Shown here: positions 8,443 through 17,031 of the stretch, piece by piece
Numbering within the stretch: the stretch's first letter is position 1
Layout of the letters: each line of letters opens with the position of its first letter
Source of the DNA: Ruegeria sp. R13_0
GTDB taxonomy: Bacteria > Pseudomonadota > Alphaproteobacteria > Rhodobacterales > Rhodobacteraceae
Length of the DNA: 64,000 nucleotides
Assembly (NCBI RefSeq): GCF_017743995.1
Contig: NZ_JAGHRB010000012.1
Span: forward strand, 98,032-162,031
Direction of reading: 5' to 3'
Notes under the pieces: generated by a model
The model's database searches: none
What the model was told of the DNA's origin: nothing
The model's input: only the letters and a program-made list of their open reading frames with translations
Program-made: the position numbers and the translations under genes

Positions 8443-9508
8443 AATCCGTTTGCCGACGCAGGAGTTGCGCGACGATATTCCGTTCTACACCAAGGTGTTG
8501 GGGATGCAGATGGATATGATCTATCCTGCTGACGATCCTCGAACTGCCGTGTTTTCCGGCCATGGCCTACGGGTGCGGATCGAGAAGGATGCGCCCGAAA
8601 CCCCCGGCACCTTACGCATTCTGACTGAAAACCCCGATGGCTTTGCAAATGGCGACCGGGTTCTGGTAGCTCCGAATGGCACGCGTATCGAAATCGAGGA
8701 CCTCGATCCCCCTCTGGTGATGCCTGAAACGGTGCATTCCTTTGTGGTGCGCAGGCTAAAGGATCAGGCGCCGTGGATCATCGGGAGGGCCGGGATGCAC
8801 TATCGCGATCTGGTGCCGGATCGTTTGGGCGGGTCGATCATTGCCAGCCATATTCGCATCCCCGATGGCGGCCCTGTGCCGGATATGGTGCATTTCCATA
8901 AGGTCGGGTTTCAGCTGATCTTCTGCATCCACGGCTGGGTTGATGTCGTTTACGAAGATCAGGGCGACAAATTGCGCCTGACCGCCGGGGATTGCTTTAT
9001 CCAACCGCCGGAAATCCGCCACCGCGTGCTGGAAGCCTCGGACAATGTGCAGGTGATCGAGATCGGCGTTCCGGCCGAACATGTCACCGAAATTGATCAC
9101 GAGATGACTTTGCCGACGCCGCATCTGCGCCCCGACCGGGAATGGCAGGGGCAACGCTTTGTTTACAATCAGGCGAAAGATGCGGATTGGGTGCCGTTCC
9201 GGCTGCCGGGATACATCTGCCGCGACACTACGATTGCCGAGAACACCAAGGGCGTTGCTGGTGTTCAGGTCGTCCGGCGCGGGCAGGGCGAGCCGGTCTG
9301 GGCCAGCCACGACACCGACATCCATTTCACCTTCGTCATGAACGGAGAGGTCACTCTGGAGGGCGAAGGCCGTGACCCCTATCAACTGGAGCAAGGGGAT
9401 GCCTTTGTGATACCACCGGGTATGCGCACACGCTTGTCGCAGCCCTCTGACGATGTGGAACTGCTCGAGGTGACCTTGCCGGGGGTGTTCAAAACGGTGC
9501 TGGAATAA
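8405..9508 (+). CDS. VOC (glyoxalase)-like plus two-cupin fusion protein, function unknown
   Basis: The 367-residue protein seems to have three parts. Residues 1-110 resemble a VOC/glyoxalase fold (RAEIRLPTQELRDDIPFYTKVLGM). A first cupin spans about 140-235 with the metal-site-like HFHKVGFQLIFCIHG and GDCFIQPPEIRHR. A second cupin spans about 265-365 with HDTDIHFTFVMNGEV and GDAFVIPPGMRTR. Bicupins of this kind are often metal-dependent dioxygenases or isomerases, so an oxidative role on a small acid or aromatic is conceivable; no substrate can be assigned. It overlaps the membrane protein gene by 38 nt and is followed by a weak terminator before cdd. Confidence 0.65.
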   Translation: MTQTAHAANTRAEIRLPTQELRDDIPFYTKVLGMQMDMIYPADDPRTAVFSGHGLRVRIEKDAPETPGTLRILTENPDGFANGDRVLVAPNGTRIEIEDLDPPLVMPETVHSFVVRRLKDQAPWIIGRAGMHYRDLVPDRLGGSIIASHIRIPDGGPVPDMVHFHKVGFQLIFCIHGWVDVVYEDQGDKLRLTAGDCFIQPPEIRHRVLEASDNVQVIEIGVPAEHVTEIDHEMTLPTPHLRPDREWQGQRFVYNQAKDADWVPFRLPGYICRDTTIAENTKGVAGVQVVRRGQGEPVWASHDTDIHFTFVMNGEVTLEGEGRDPYQLEQGDAFVIPPGMRTRLSQPSDDVELLEVTLPGVFKTVLE

Positions 9509-9517
9509 ATGCACGGT

Positions 9518-9545
9518 GGGGCTTCTATTCGCCCCTCGTTTTCCG
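9518..9545 (+). terminator. Candidate intrinsic terminator after the VOC-bicupin gene
   Basis: GGGGC (9518-9522) and GCCCC (9531-9535) form a short GC stem with an 8-nt loop, followed by TCGTTTTCC. It lies 10 nt after the stop and before cdd. The stem is only 5 bp, so efficiency is uncertain. Confidence 0.4.
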
Positions 9546-9592
9546 GTAGGGTTTGAATTTCTGACCAACTGATCAAAAAATGGGGAACCGCC

Positions 9593-9985
9593 ATGTCGCT
9601 TAAAGATGCCGCCTTGAAGGTCCGCGAAAACGCCCATGCGCCTTATTCGAACTTCAAGGTGGGCGCGGCGATTCTGTCGGGATCAGGGACGCTCTATGTT
9701 GGATGCAACGTTGAGAACGTGGCCTATCCCGAAGGCACTTGTGCCGAGGCGGGCGCAATTGCCGCCATGGTCGCCTCGGGCGAGACCGAGCTGGCCGAGG
9801 TCTATGTCGTTGCCCAAAGCCCGCAGCCAGTGCCGCCTTGTGGTGGCTGCCGTCAGAAACTGGCCGAGTTTGGCACGCGGGATGTAAAGGTCACCTTGGC
9901 GACAACCGACGGCGCCGAGCTGGAAACCACGATCGGACAGCTTTTGCCCGGCGCATTTGACGCCTCGCACATGCAGGACAGCTGA
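9593..9985 (+). CDS. cdd: Cytidine deaminase
   Basis: Zinc enzyme that deaminates cytidine and deoxycytidine to uridine and deoxyuridine. The 130-residue tetrameric-type protein has the zinc and proton-shuttle motif CAEAGAI (Cys50, Glu52) and PCGGCRQ with zinc ligands Cys83 and Cys86, plus the early NAHAPYSNFKVGAA segment. The start is ATG 9593. It is the first gene of the salvage operon cdd-deoA-deoB-add-upp, and the following gene begins 4 nt after its stop. Confidence 0.95.
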   Translation: MSLKDAALKVRENAHAPYSNFKVGAAILSGSGTLYVGCNVENVAYPEGTCAEAGAIAAMVASGETELAEVYVVAQSPQPVPPCGGCRQKLAEFGTRDVKVTLATTDGAELETTIGQLLPGAFDASHMQDS

Positions 9986-9989
9986 CCGC

Positions 9990-11297
9990 ATGGATGCACG
10001 TTCGATCATCGCTAAACTGCGTCGCAGCGAAGTGCCCACCGGGCCAGAGCTTACGTGGTTTGCCCAAGGTCTGGCCGATGGCAGCGTCAGTGACGCGCAG
10101 GCTGGGGCCTTTGCGATGGCCGTCTGTATGGGCGGGCTGGGCGCGAAGGGTCGTGCCGACCTGACCGTTGCAATGCGAGACAGCGGCGATGTGCTGCGCT
10201 GGGATCTGGATGGTCCGGTGATCGACAAACACTCCACGGGCGGTGTCGGCGATTGCGTCAGCCTGATTCTGGCTCCGGCCCTTGCCGAATGTGGGGCTTA
10301 TGTGCCCATGATCTCGGGCCGTGGGCTGGGCCACACGGGCGGTACGCTGGACAAGCTTGAGGCGATTCCGGGCGTCACCACTCAGATCGGGCAGGAGCGT
10401 CTGACGCAGGTATTGCGCGACACCGGGGCTGCGATTGTCGGCGCGACAGGGCAGATCGCGCCTGCAGACAAACGGCTTTATGCGGTGCGGGATGTGACGG
10501 CGACGGTGGAGAGCCTCGATCTGATCACGGCCTCGATCCTGTCCAAGAAACTCGCGGCAAGTCCTGATGCGCTGGTGCTGGATGTCAAAACCGGCAGTGG
10601 CGCGTTCATGAAAACCATTGAAGACGCGCGCGAGCTAGCTCAGGCGCTGACCGCAACTGCTAACGCTGCCGGCTGCCGAACCTCCGCCGTCATCACCGAT
10701 ATGAACCAACCTCTGGCCTCGGCACTGGGCAACGCGTTGGAGGTGGCCGAGGTCATGAAGGTCCTGACCGAAGGGGGAGCGTCTCCTCTGGCCGAAATCT
10801 CTGCCGAATTGGGCGGGGTGTTGCTGGTGGATGCGGGTATCTCTGAAACAGTAGATCAGGGCCGTGCCACAATTGCCGAGATCATTCGGGATGGCCGCGC
10901 CGCAGAACGGTTTGGTCGCATGATGGCCGCCGTTGGAGGCCCTGTGCAATTTGTTGAGACGTGGTCGCGGTTCCTGCCCGAAGCCAGCGTGATCACCGAG
11001 GTGGCAGCTCCGCGTGATGGATACATCACCGCCATCGACGGTGAGGCTTTGGGGCTGGCCGTGGTCGCTCTGGGCGGTGGGCGTCAGGTGGAAAGCGATG
11101 TAATCGACCCGGCTGTGGGCCTGTCAAACATGGTGCGCTTGGGCGAGCGGGTCGCCAAAGGTGCGCCTTTGGCCGCTGTTCACGCAGCGCGCGAGGACGC
11201 GGCAGCTCAGGCGGCTCAGAGCGTATTGGCGGCGATCACGATCGGTGATGCTCCGGTTGCCCCGCCCGATCTGGTGCATGAAAGGATCACGGCATGA
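9990..11297 (+). CDS. deoA: Thymidine phosphorylase
   Basis: Phosphorolytic cleavage of thymidine and deoxyuridine to base plus deoxyribose-1-phosphate. The 435-residue protein carries KHSTGGVGD and the family signature SGRGLGHTGGTLDKLE near residues 108-123, then a glycine-rich anion-binding loop and a C-terminal domain. The ATG at 9990 was chosen; an in-frame extension to 9957 would overlap cdd and is not family-like. It lies 4 nt after cdd and overlaps deoB by 4 nt (ATGA), so the three are translationally linked. Confidence 0.95.
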   Translation: MDARSIIAKLRRSEVPTGPELTWFAQGLADGSVSDAQAGAFAMAVCMGGLGAKGRADLTVAMRDSGDVLRWDLDGPVIDKHSTGGVGDCVSLILAPALAECGAYVPMISGRGLGHTGGTLDKLEAIPGVTTQIGQERLTQVLRDTGAAIVGATGQIAPADKRLYAVRDVTATVESLDLITASILSKKLAASPDALVLDVKTGSGAFMKTIEDARELAQALTATANAAGCRTSAVITDMNQPLASALGNALEVAEVMKVLTEGGASPLAEISAELGGVLLVDAGISETVDQGRATIAEIIRDGRAAERFGRMMAAVGGPVQFVETWSRFLPEASVITEVAAPRDGYITAIDGEALGLAVVALGGGRQVESDVIDPAVGLSNMVRLGERVAKGAPLAAVHAAREDAAAQAAQSVLAAITIGDAPVAPPDLVHERITA

Positions 11298-12505
11298 GCC
11301 GCGCCTTTCTCGTCGTGATGGACTCGGTCGGTATTGGAAGGGCACCGGATGCAGGCGCGTTCTTCAACGGGGATGTGCCTGACACGGGGGCCAACACCCT
11401 GGCCCACATCGCGCAAGCCTGCGCCGAGGGGCGGGCTGAGGACGGTCGCAGCGGCCCACTTGTGCTGCCCCATCTGGATGCGCTGGGTCTGGGTGCTGCG
11501 ACGCGTTTGGCCTCGGGCGACGCAACGCCGGGGCTGGAGGCTCAACCGACTGGCCTGTGGGGATGCGCGCGCGAACTGTCGCCGGGCAAGGATACGCCCT
11601 CGGGCCATTGGGAACTGGCGGGGCTGCCCGTGCCGTGGGACTGGCACTATTTTCCTGACACGCAGCCCGCATTTCCGACCGATCTGAGCCAAGCAGCAAC
11701 GCAAGCTGCAGGAACCGAAGGTATTCTGGGCAATTGCCACGCATCTGGAACGGCCATCATTGCCGAGCTGGGGGCCGAGCATATACGCACCGGCTGGCCG
11801 ATCTGCTACACGTCCGCCGACAGCGTGTTCCAGATCGCTGCGCATGAGGAAAGCTTTGGCCTCGATAACCTGCTTGCGATGTGCCGGACACTCGCGCCGC
11901 GTTTGCATGAGATGAAGGTAGGCCGTGTCATCGCGCGCCCTTTCGTCGGTTCGCCAGAAGAGGGGTTCACCCGCACAACGAACCGCAAGGATTTTGCCAT
12001 CTTGCCGCCCGCGCCGGTGCTGACGAACTGGGTTCAGGACGCAGGCCGCCGCGTCCATGCCGTTGGAAAAATCGGAGACATCTTTTCGATGCAGGGCATC
12101 GACACGCTGCGTAAAGGCTCCGATGCCGAATTGATGGGGCACCTGTCCGATCTGGTGGGTCAGGCCGAGGATGGCAGCCTGAGTTTTGCCAATTTCGTCG
12201 AATTCGACAGCCTCTACGGTCATCGTCGCGATATCAGCGGCTATGCCCGTGCGCTGGAATGGTTTGATCGGAAAATCGGAGCCATCCTGCCTAAGCTGCG
12301 CCCGGATGACATGCTGGTATTGACGGCGGATCACGGCAACGACCCCAGTTGGATCGGCACCGACCACACCCGTGAACAGGTGCCGGTTTTGGTGGCCGGG
12401 CAAGGTTCAGGCCAGCTCGGTCAAATCCATTTCGCAGATGTTGCCGCCAGCATTGCCCATCACCTGAACGTACCGGCGCAAGGACCGGGAAAGAGCTTTC
12501 TATGA
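11294..12505 (+). CDS. deoB: Phosphopentomutase
   Basis: Interconverts (deoxy)ribose-1-phosphate and -5-phosphate in the alkaline-phosphatase superfamily, passing pentose from DeoA to central metabolism. The 403-residue protein opens with VMDSVGIGRAPDA (metal Asp and nucleophile region). It has the nucleoside-sugar loop CARELSPGKDTPSGHWELAG and the C-terminal metal motif TADHGNDPSWIGTDHTRE. Overlaps at both ends (4 nt with deoA, 4 nt with add) place it inside the operon. No DeoC aldolase is in the window, so it would have to be encoded elsewhere. Confidence 0.95.
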   Translation: MSRAFLVVMDSVGIGRAPDAGAFFNGDVPDTGANTLAHIAQACAEGRAEDGRSGPLVLPHLDALGLGAATRLASGDATPGLEAQPTGLWGCARELSPGKDTPSGHWELAGLPVPWDWHYFPDTQPAFPTDLSQAATQAAGTEGILGNCHASGTAIIAELGAEHIRTGWPICYTSADSVFQIAAHEESFGLDNLLAMCRTLAPRLHEMKVGRVIARPFVGSPEEGFTRTTNRKDFAILPPAPVLTNWVQDAGRRVHAVGKIGDIFSMQGIDTLRKGSDAELMGHLSDLVGQAEDGSLSFANFVEFDSLYGHRRDISGYARALEWFDRKIGAILPKLRPDDMLVLTADHGNDPSWIGTDHTREQVPVLVAGQGSGQLGQIHFADVAASIAHHLNVPAQGPGKSFL

Positions 12506-13488
12506 GTGTCGCAGACCTTCCGAAAATCGAATTGCACCTGCACCATGAGGGCGCCGCACCGCCCGCATTCATCCGGCAGCTGGCGCATGAAAAACGCATC
12601 GATCTGAGCGGTATCTTCAAGCCCGATGGCAGCTACGACTTCCGTGACTTCGCCCATTTCCTCAGCGTCTATGAGGCCGCGTGTGAGGTCCTCAAATCGC
12701 CGGAGGATTTCCGCCGTCTGACCCTGGCGATCCTTGAGGAAAGCGCCGCCAATGGGGTGGTGTACTCCGAGACCTTCCTCAGCCCCGATTTCTGCGGAGG
12801 TGGCGATCTGCACGCGTGGCGCGACTATCTGAACGCCATTCAGGACGCCGCCGATGAGGCCGAGCGCAAGTTCGACATCACTCTGCGCGGTGTGGTCACC
12901 TGTGTCCGCCATTTCGGCCCGGAAAAGGCCAAGATCAGCGCCCGGTGCGCTGCGGAAACCGCAGGCGATTGGATTACGGGTTTTGGCATGGGAGGCAATG
13001 AGTCCATCGGCACCCAGGGCGACTTCAAATGGGCCTTCGATTGCGCCCGCGAGGCCGGTTTGCGCCTGACCACCCATGCGGGTGAGTTCGGCGGCCCCGA
13101 CAGCGTGCGCGACGCGGTCCGTGACTTGGGTGTTGAACGTCTCGGCCACGGTGTCCGCGCCATTGAAGACCCCGATCTGGTGCATGAACTGATCGACCGG
13201 GATGTCACGCTCGAGGTCTGTCCGGGATCAAACGTGGTTCTGGGGCTTTACCCCGATTTCGCCGCGCATCCGATTGCGCGGTTGCGAGACGCCGGGGCGA
13301 AAGTCACCGTTTCCACGGATGACCCACCATTTTTCCATACCACTATGCGGCGTGAATATGAGATGTTGCAGGCAGCCTTTGATTGGGGCGCTGAAGACTT
13401 CGCAGCCCTGAATGAAACGGCCCTGAACGCCGCCTTTTGCGATGAAGACACCCGCGCGCGGGTCAAGAAAAGACTGGAGAACACATGA
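12502..13488 (+). CDS. add: Adenosine deaminase family protein
   Basis: Zinc amidohydrolase converting adenosine or deoxyadenosine to inosine. The 328-residue protein has the N-terminal HxH (His12, His14 in [10 protein letters not shown]), then [13 protein letters not shown] and the catalytic-Asp motif [11 protein letters not shown]. The usual HLDG after the HxH is replaced by HHEG, a mild deviation, so specificity (adenosine versus adenine or another purine) is not certain. The operon setting among nucleoside enzymes favours adenosine. It overlaps deoB and upp by 4 nt each. Confidence 0.87.
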   Translation: MSVADLPKIELHLHHEGAAPPAFIRQLAHEKRIDLSGIFKPDGSYDFRDFAHFLSVYEAACEVLKSPEDFRRLTLAILEESAANGVVYSETFLSPDFCGGGDLHAWRDYLNAIQDAADEAERKFDITLRGVVTCVRHFGPEKAKISARCAAETAGDWITGFGMGGNESIGTQGDFKWAFDCAREAGLRLTTHAGEFGGPDSVRDAVRDLGVERLGHGVRAIEDPDLVHELIDRDVTLEVCPGSNVVLGLYPDFAAHPIARLRDAGAKVTVSTDDPPFFHTTMRREYEMLQAAFDWGAEDFAALNETALNAAFCDEDTRARVKKRLENT

Positions 13489-14117
13489 GCGAACACCTGA
13501 CCGTCGTTGACCACCCGCTGGTGCAGCACAAACTGACGCTCATGCGGGACAAGGGGACCTCGACCGCCGAATTCCGCCAGCTGCTGCGGGAAATCACGCT
13601 GTTGCTGGCTTATGAGGTGACCCGCGAGCTTAAGCTGACCACCCGCCATATCGAAACCCCGATGGAGGAGATGGACGCACCCATTCTGGCTGGCAAGAAG
13701 CTGGCACTGGTCTCGATCCTGCGTGCCGGGAACGGGATGCTGGACGGGGTGCTGGAGCTGATCCCATCGGCCCGCGTGGGGTTTGTGGGACTTTACCGCG
13801 ACGAAGAAACGCTGAAACCGGTTCAGTATTATTTTAAAGCACCCGAGGGCCTGAAAGACCGGCTGGTCATCGCCGTAGACCCGATGTTGGCCACGGGCAA
13901 CAGCTCGGCCGCAGCGATTGATCTGCTGAAAGAGGCGGGCGCGACCGAGATCCTGTTCCTCTGCCTGCTGGCAGCACCAGAAGGGGTTGCCCGCATGAAA
14001 GAGGCCCATCCGGACGTGCATATCGTCACTGCCGCGCTGGACCGTGAGCTGAACTCGAAAGGCTATATCATGCCCGGCCTCGGCGATGCCGGAGACCGTA
14101 TGTTCGGCACCAAATAA
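13485..14117 (+). CDS. upp: Uracil phosphoribosyltransferase
   Basis: Makes UMP from uracil and PRPP, closing the pyrimidine salvage path begun by Cdd and DeoA. The 210-residue length is standard. Key features are the [12 protein letters not shown] loop (about 78-88), the PRPP-binding [10 protein letters not shown] at 131-140 and the C-terminal uracil-binding [18 protein letters not shown]. It is the last gene of the cdd operon. The next gene, on the opposite strand, ends 7 nt away, so the two transcripts converge without an obvious terminator between them. Confidence 0.96.
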   Translation: MSEHLTVVDHPLVQHKLTLMRDKGTSTAEFRQLLREITLLLAYEVTRELKLTTRHIETPMEEMDAPILAGKKLALVSILRAGNGMLDGVLELIPSARVGFVGLYRDEETLKPVQYYFKAPEGLKDRLVIAVDPMLATGNSSAAAIDLLKEAGATEILFLCLLAAPEGVARMKEAHPDVHIVTAALDRELNSKGYIMPGLGDAGDRMFGTK

Positions 14118-14123
14118 GCCCGA

Positions 14124-15137
14124 TCACTCGCTGCAGATGTTTTGAAGCTGGACCCAATCGCGGTCCGGCAATACCCGTTCCAGTGTGCGTCCTGCCATTG
14201 GGTCGGCCTCGATCAGGCCAAGAACCGTTTCCCCTGTCACATCCCGCGCATAGGCATATGGGGTTGAGGGCAGGGCGGCCTGTGCAAAAACTGCCAGCAG
14301 TGCCTCATCTGTCAGAGACGGGCGGGGTTCCGACAGGACTTGCTCGGTATAGCTGTCGACGATCTCGGGCGTCAGGCCTCCGGTCGTCAGCAGGCGAAAG
14401 GCCGAGGAGGCTCCGGTTCGGTCCAGAACATCATCCAACGGGTCTTGCGCCGCGATACGTGCGCGCTCGGCGATGACATAGCCGGCGGCCACAGCTGGGT
14501 CTTCATGATCCTCGACCAAGGCCCGGTTCAACAAGACCGTCCCGCCCGGCAGGCTGAGGCTGTCCTGCACCCCGGCGGGCAGGATGATGATCTGCCGCAC
14601 GCCCGTGCGCTTGGCCAGCCGATCCAAGGAGGTCTGCGCATCGCGTGAGGTACAGGCGCGTCCCGAAACCCGCTCGATTCGTTTCAGAATCTCGTCACCG
14701 ATGTCCTGTCGTTTGACCTCGGGCACGACCGAGACCACGTGGTTTTGCAGGGCTCCGGGCAACCAAAGCAGCAACACCGCCAGAACAGCGGCGACGACGC
14801 CTGCAACGCTAAACCAGCGCAACCGACCGGGATGCGGGCGCGAGCGGTCGATGGCGCGTTGCAGCCGGTCGATAGCCTCGAGCATGGTCTTTTCGCTTTC
14901 GGCCAGTTCCAGCGTTTCATCCGGGTCGCCGTCAGGGTTGAAAATCGCAGGGAAACTGCCCGGATTCTGCCGCTCCAACGCGGCCAGAGACCAGTGCGTC
15001 AGCGCCCGGTCGTTGAAATCCGAGATCGTCAGGGTCGCCTCACCGATTGAGACCACAACCTCGCGCCGCTGTTCATCGGGCGAGGAGCGCCACAGACCGG
15101 TGGCTTCGATCCGCTGGTACTGTTTCAGGGCCGTCAT
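14124..15137 (-). CDS. Membrane-anchored M48-metalloprotease-like protein with a degenerate active site
   Basis: The 337-residue protein has a cytosolic N-terminal part that includes an acidic helix (about 72-98), one hydrophobic segment (about 108-128) and a C-terminal domain. In it, LPGGTVLLNRALVED (196-210) strongly resembles the LPGG strand of M48 peptidases. Where HExxH should follow there is AERAR (223-227): the Glu is kept but both His are lost. I infer a pseudoprotease or scaffold rather than an active peptidase. The ORF extends 65 codons upstream of the ATG at 15137, but that extension looks non-coding. It converges on upp and is divergent from the EamA gene (137-nt gap). Confidence 0.7.
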   Translation of the reverse strand: MTALKQYQRIEATGLWRSSPDEQRREVVVSIGEATLTISDFNDRALTHWSLAALERQNPGSFPAIFNPDGDPDETLELAESEKTMLEAIDRLQRAIDRSRPHPGRLRWFSVAGVVAAVLAVLLLWLPGALQNHVVSVVPEVKRQDIGDEILKRIERVSGRACTSRDAQTSLDRLAKRTGVRQIIILPAGVQDSLSLPGGTVLLNRALVEDHEDPAVAAGYVIAERARIAAQDPLDDVLDRTGASSAFRLLTTGGLTPEIVDSYTEQVLSEPRPSLTDEALLAVFAQAALPSTPYAYARDVTGETVLGLIEADPMAGRTLERVLPDRDWVQLQNICSE

Positions 15138-15274
15138 CTGGATTGGGCTGCTCGTGTTTTTCTTTGCCAAAGCATAGCATGTGGAAATCACGGGGCGCAA
15201 ACCTGTTGCGCAGGCTTTCAGAAATATGCTGGATGGCACAAGCGCTGTTGCGCGCATCCAACCCGAGGCAGGAC

Positions 15275-16210
15275 ATGCAGCCAGGCAAAGAAACACTCCC
15301 CTTTTTGGCCTCGGTGCTGATGGTCTCGGCAATGGCCATTCTTGGCGTGATCGACAATGTGGTGATCCTGCTGGCTGAAACCATCGGGCTGTGGCAGTTC
15401 CATCTCAGCCGTGCCGTTTTGATGTTGCCTCTGATCATCGGGCTGTCCCTGTTGGGTTTGGGAAGTCTGCGGCCAAAACGGCTGCGGTTTGTCTTGCTGC
15501 GCAGTGTTCTGATCGCGACGGGCATGCTGTTCTATTTCGCCTCGCTGGCGTTGATGCCGATTGCGCAGGCTTTGGCGGGTTTGTTCACCTCACCGATGTT
15601 CGTGCTGTTGATTTCTGCATTGGGTCTAAAGCAAGTCATCGGGCCATGGCGCATCGGCGCGGTCCTGTTGGGGTTCGTGGGCATCCTGTGCGTGTTGCAA
15701 CCCAACCCGAACGAGTTTGATGTCAGGACCTTTCTGCCGGTTGTCGGAGGGTTCTTCTACGCGCTGAGCGTGATCGTCACGCGGACCTATTGCTCGGATG
15801 AAAGCACGGTCGCCCTTCTGGCAAACAACATGCTGGTTTTGGGTGTTGCCGGGGCCATCGGTTTAGTCGTTTTCACGGCCTTTCCCGCATCTGGACCCGA
15901 CGGTCCCGAAGGCTTTGTGACCCGTGGTCTGGTCCTCGATATGCGCGCTGCCTTGCCATGGGTCGCAGTACAGGCAGTCGGATCGACCGTGGCTGTCTTC
16001 ATGATGATCAAAGCCTATCAGGTCGGTGAGCCCTCATTCGTTGCAGTGTTCGAATATTCGATCATGATCTTCGGCCCTCTATTCGCCTGGGTCGCACTTG
16101 GACAGACGATCGGAGTGATGCAGATCTTTGGCATCGGACTGATCGCAACAGCCGGCGCGGTTCTGGGCTGGCGAGCCGGGCGCGCGGCCCCCGAGCAGGA
16201 GGTCGCATGA
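15275..16210 (+). CDS. EamA/DMT-family transporter
   Basis: About ten transmembrane helices in two EamA repeats, typical of drug/metabolite transporters that export or import small molecules; the substrate is unknown. The 311-residue form starts at ATG 15275, which has GAGG 6 nt upstream. An open frame reaching 15047, and an ATG at 15233, lack a good ribosome-binding site. The C-terminal YSIMIFGPLFAWVALGQTIGVMQ segment is characteristic of the second EamA domain. Its stop overlaps the next gene start (ATGA), indicating an operon with the sulfotransferase-like gene. Confidence 0.85.
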   Translation: MQPGKETLPFLASVLMVSAMAILGVIDNVVILLAETIGLWQFHLSRAVLMLPLIIGLSLLGLGSLRPKRLRFVLLRSVLIATGMLFYFASLALMPIAQALAGLFTSPMFVLLISALGLKQVIGPWRIGAVLLGFVGILCVLQPNPNEFDVRTFLPVVGGFFYALSVIVTRTYCSDESTVALLANNMLVLGVAGAIGLVVFTAFPASGPDGPEGFVTRGLVLDMRAALPWVAVQAVGSTVAVFMMIKAYQVGEPSFVAVFEYSIMIFGPLFAWVALGQTIGVMQIFGIGLIATAGAVLGWRAGRAAPEQEVA

Positions 16211-16869
16211 TCATTTCTCGCGGTCGCCGCTATGTGTTTGTGCATATGCCCAAGACGGGGGGAACCTCACTGGCCTTGGCGCTGGAGCAGCGGGCCATGA
16301 AGAATGACATCCTGTTGGGAGACACGCCTAAGGCCCTGAAACGGCGGCGCCGCGCCAAGGAACTGACCGCGCGGGGGAGGCTGCACAAACACGCGACGCT
16401 TGCGGATATAGACGGGGTGTTGCCGGATGGTGAGCTTGAGGGGATGTTTGCCTTCACGCTGGTTCGCAACCCTTGGAATCGCATGGTCAGCTATTACCAT
16501 TGGCTACGCTCTCAGAGCTTCGCGCATGAGGCCGTCACCCTGTCGCAGCAATTGGCGTTCGAGCCTTTTGTCCTGCACCCAACCATTCGTCGTTCGTTTC
16601 AGGACCATCCGGCGCGGCGCTACATGACCCGCGCGGATGGGGTTGAGCAGTGCCAGCTGTTCATACGGTTGGAACAGTTCGAACAGGACGCGCAGCCACT
16701 GTTTCGCCATCTGGGGTTTGAGGTGGAATTGCCCCATATCAACCCCTCGGACCGACAAGCAGACTATCGGGCATACTATTCCGACAGGTCCGCCCAATCC
16801 GTGGCAGAAGCCTGCGCAGAAGACATCGAGAGATTCGGCTACGCATTTGACGCAACGTCCGGCTTATAG
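16207..16869 (+). CDS. Sulfotransferase family protein
   Basis: The 220-residue protein shows the PAPS-binding 5'-phosphosulfate loop FVHMPKTGGTS (about 11-21) and a 3'-phosphate-binding motif LVRNPWNRMVSYY, so it probably transfers sulfate from PAPS to a hydroxyl on a carbohydrate or other acceptor. This type is common in marine Rhodobacteraceae. Acceptor and localisation cannot be deduced; there is no signal peptide. The gene overlaps the EamA transporter by 4 nt, so the transporter may move the sulfated product or its precursor (inference). Confidence 0.8.
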   Translation: MIISRGRRYVFVHMPKTGGTSLALALEQRAMKNDILLGDTPKALKRRRRAKELTARGRLHKHATLADIDGVLPDGELEGMFAFTLVRNPWNRMVSYYHWLRSQSFAHEAVTLSQQLAFEPFVLHPTIRRSFQDHPARRYMTRADGVEQCQLFIRLEQFEQDAQPLFRHLGFEVELPHINPSDRQADYRAYYSDRSAQSVAEACAEDIERFGYAFDATSGL

Positions 16870-16934
16870 TTTCCGGTTGGTCGATAAACCCACTCCTGCA
16901 CTGCTTTCTGTCGCGAAAAGCCCCTCATTTTAAC

Positions 16935-16959
16935 CCAAATTTGGCGTAAATACGGCCAA
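16935..16959. promoter_or_regulatory. Overlapping palindromes upstream of the Hint-domain gene
   Basis: CCAAATTTGG (16935-16944) is a perfect 10-bp palindrome. Its right end starts a second dyad, TTGGC-N9-GCCAA (16941-16959). They lie 73-97 nt before the GTG start at 17032 in the 162-nt gap after the sulfotransferase gene. An operator role is plausible but unassigned. Confidence 0.3.
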
Positions 16960-17031
16960 ACTAAGACGGAAAACCGCTACTTCTGCTATCTCTTGAGATG
17001 TGAGTATTTGTGCCAAAAGGGGGTTCGGCAC

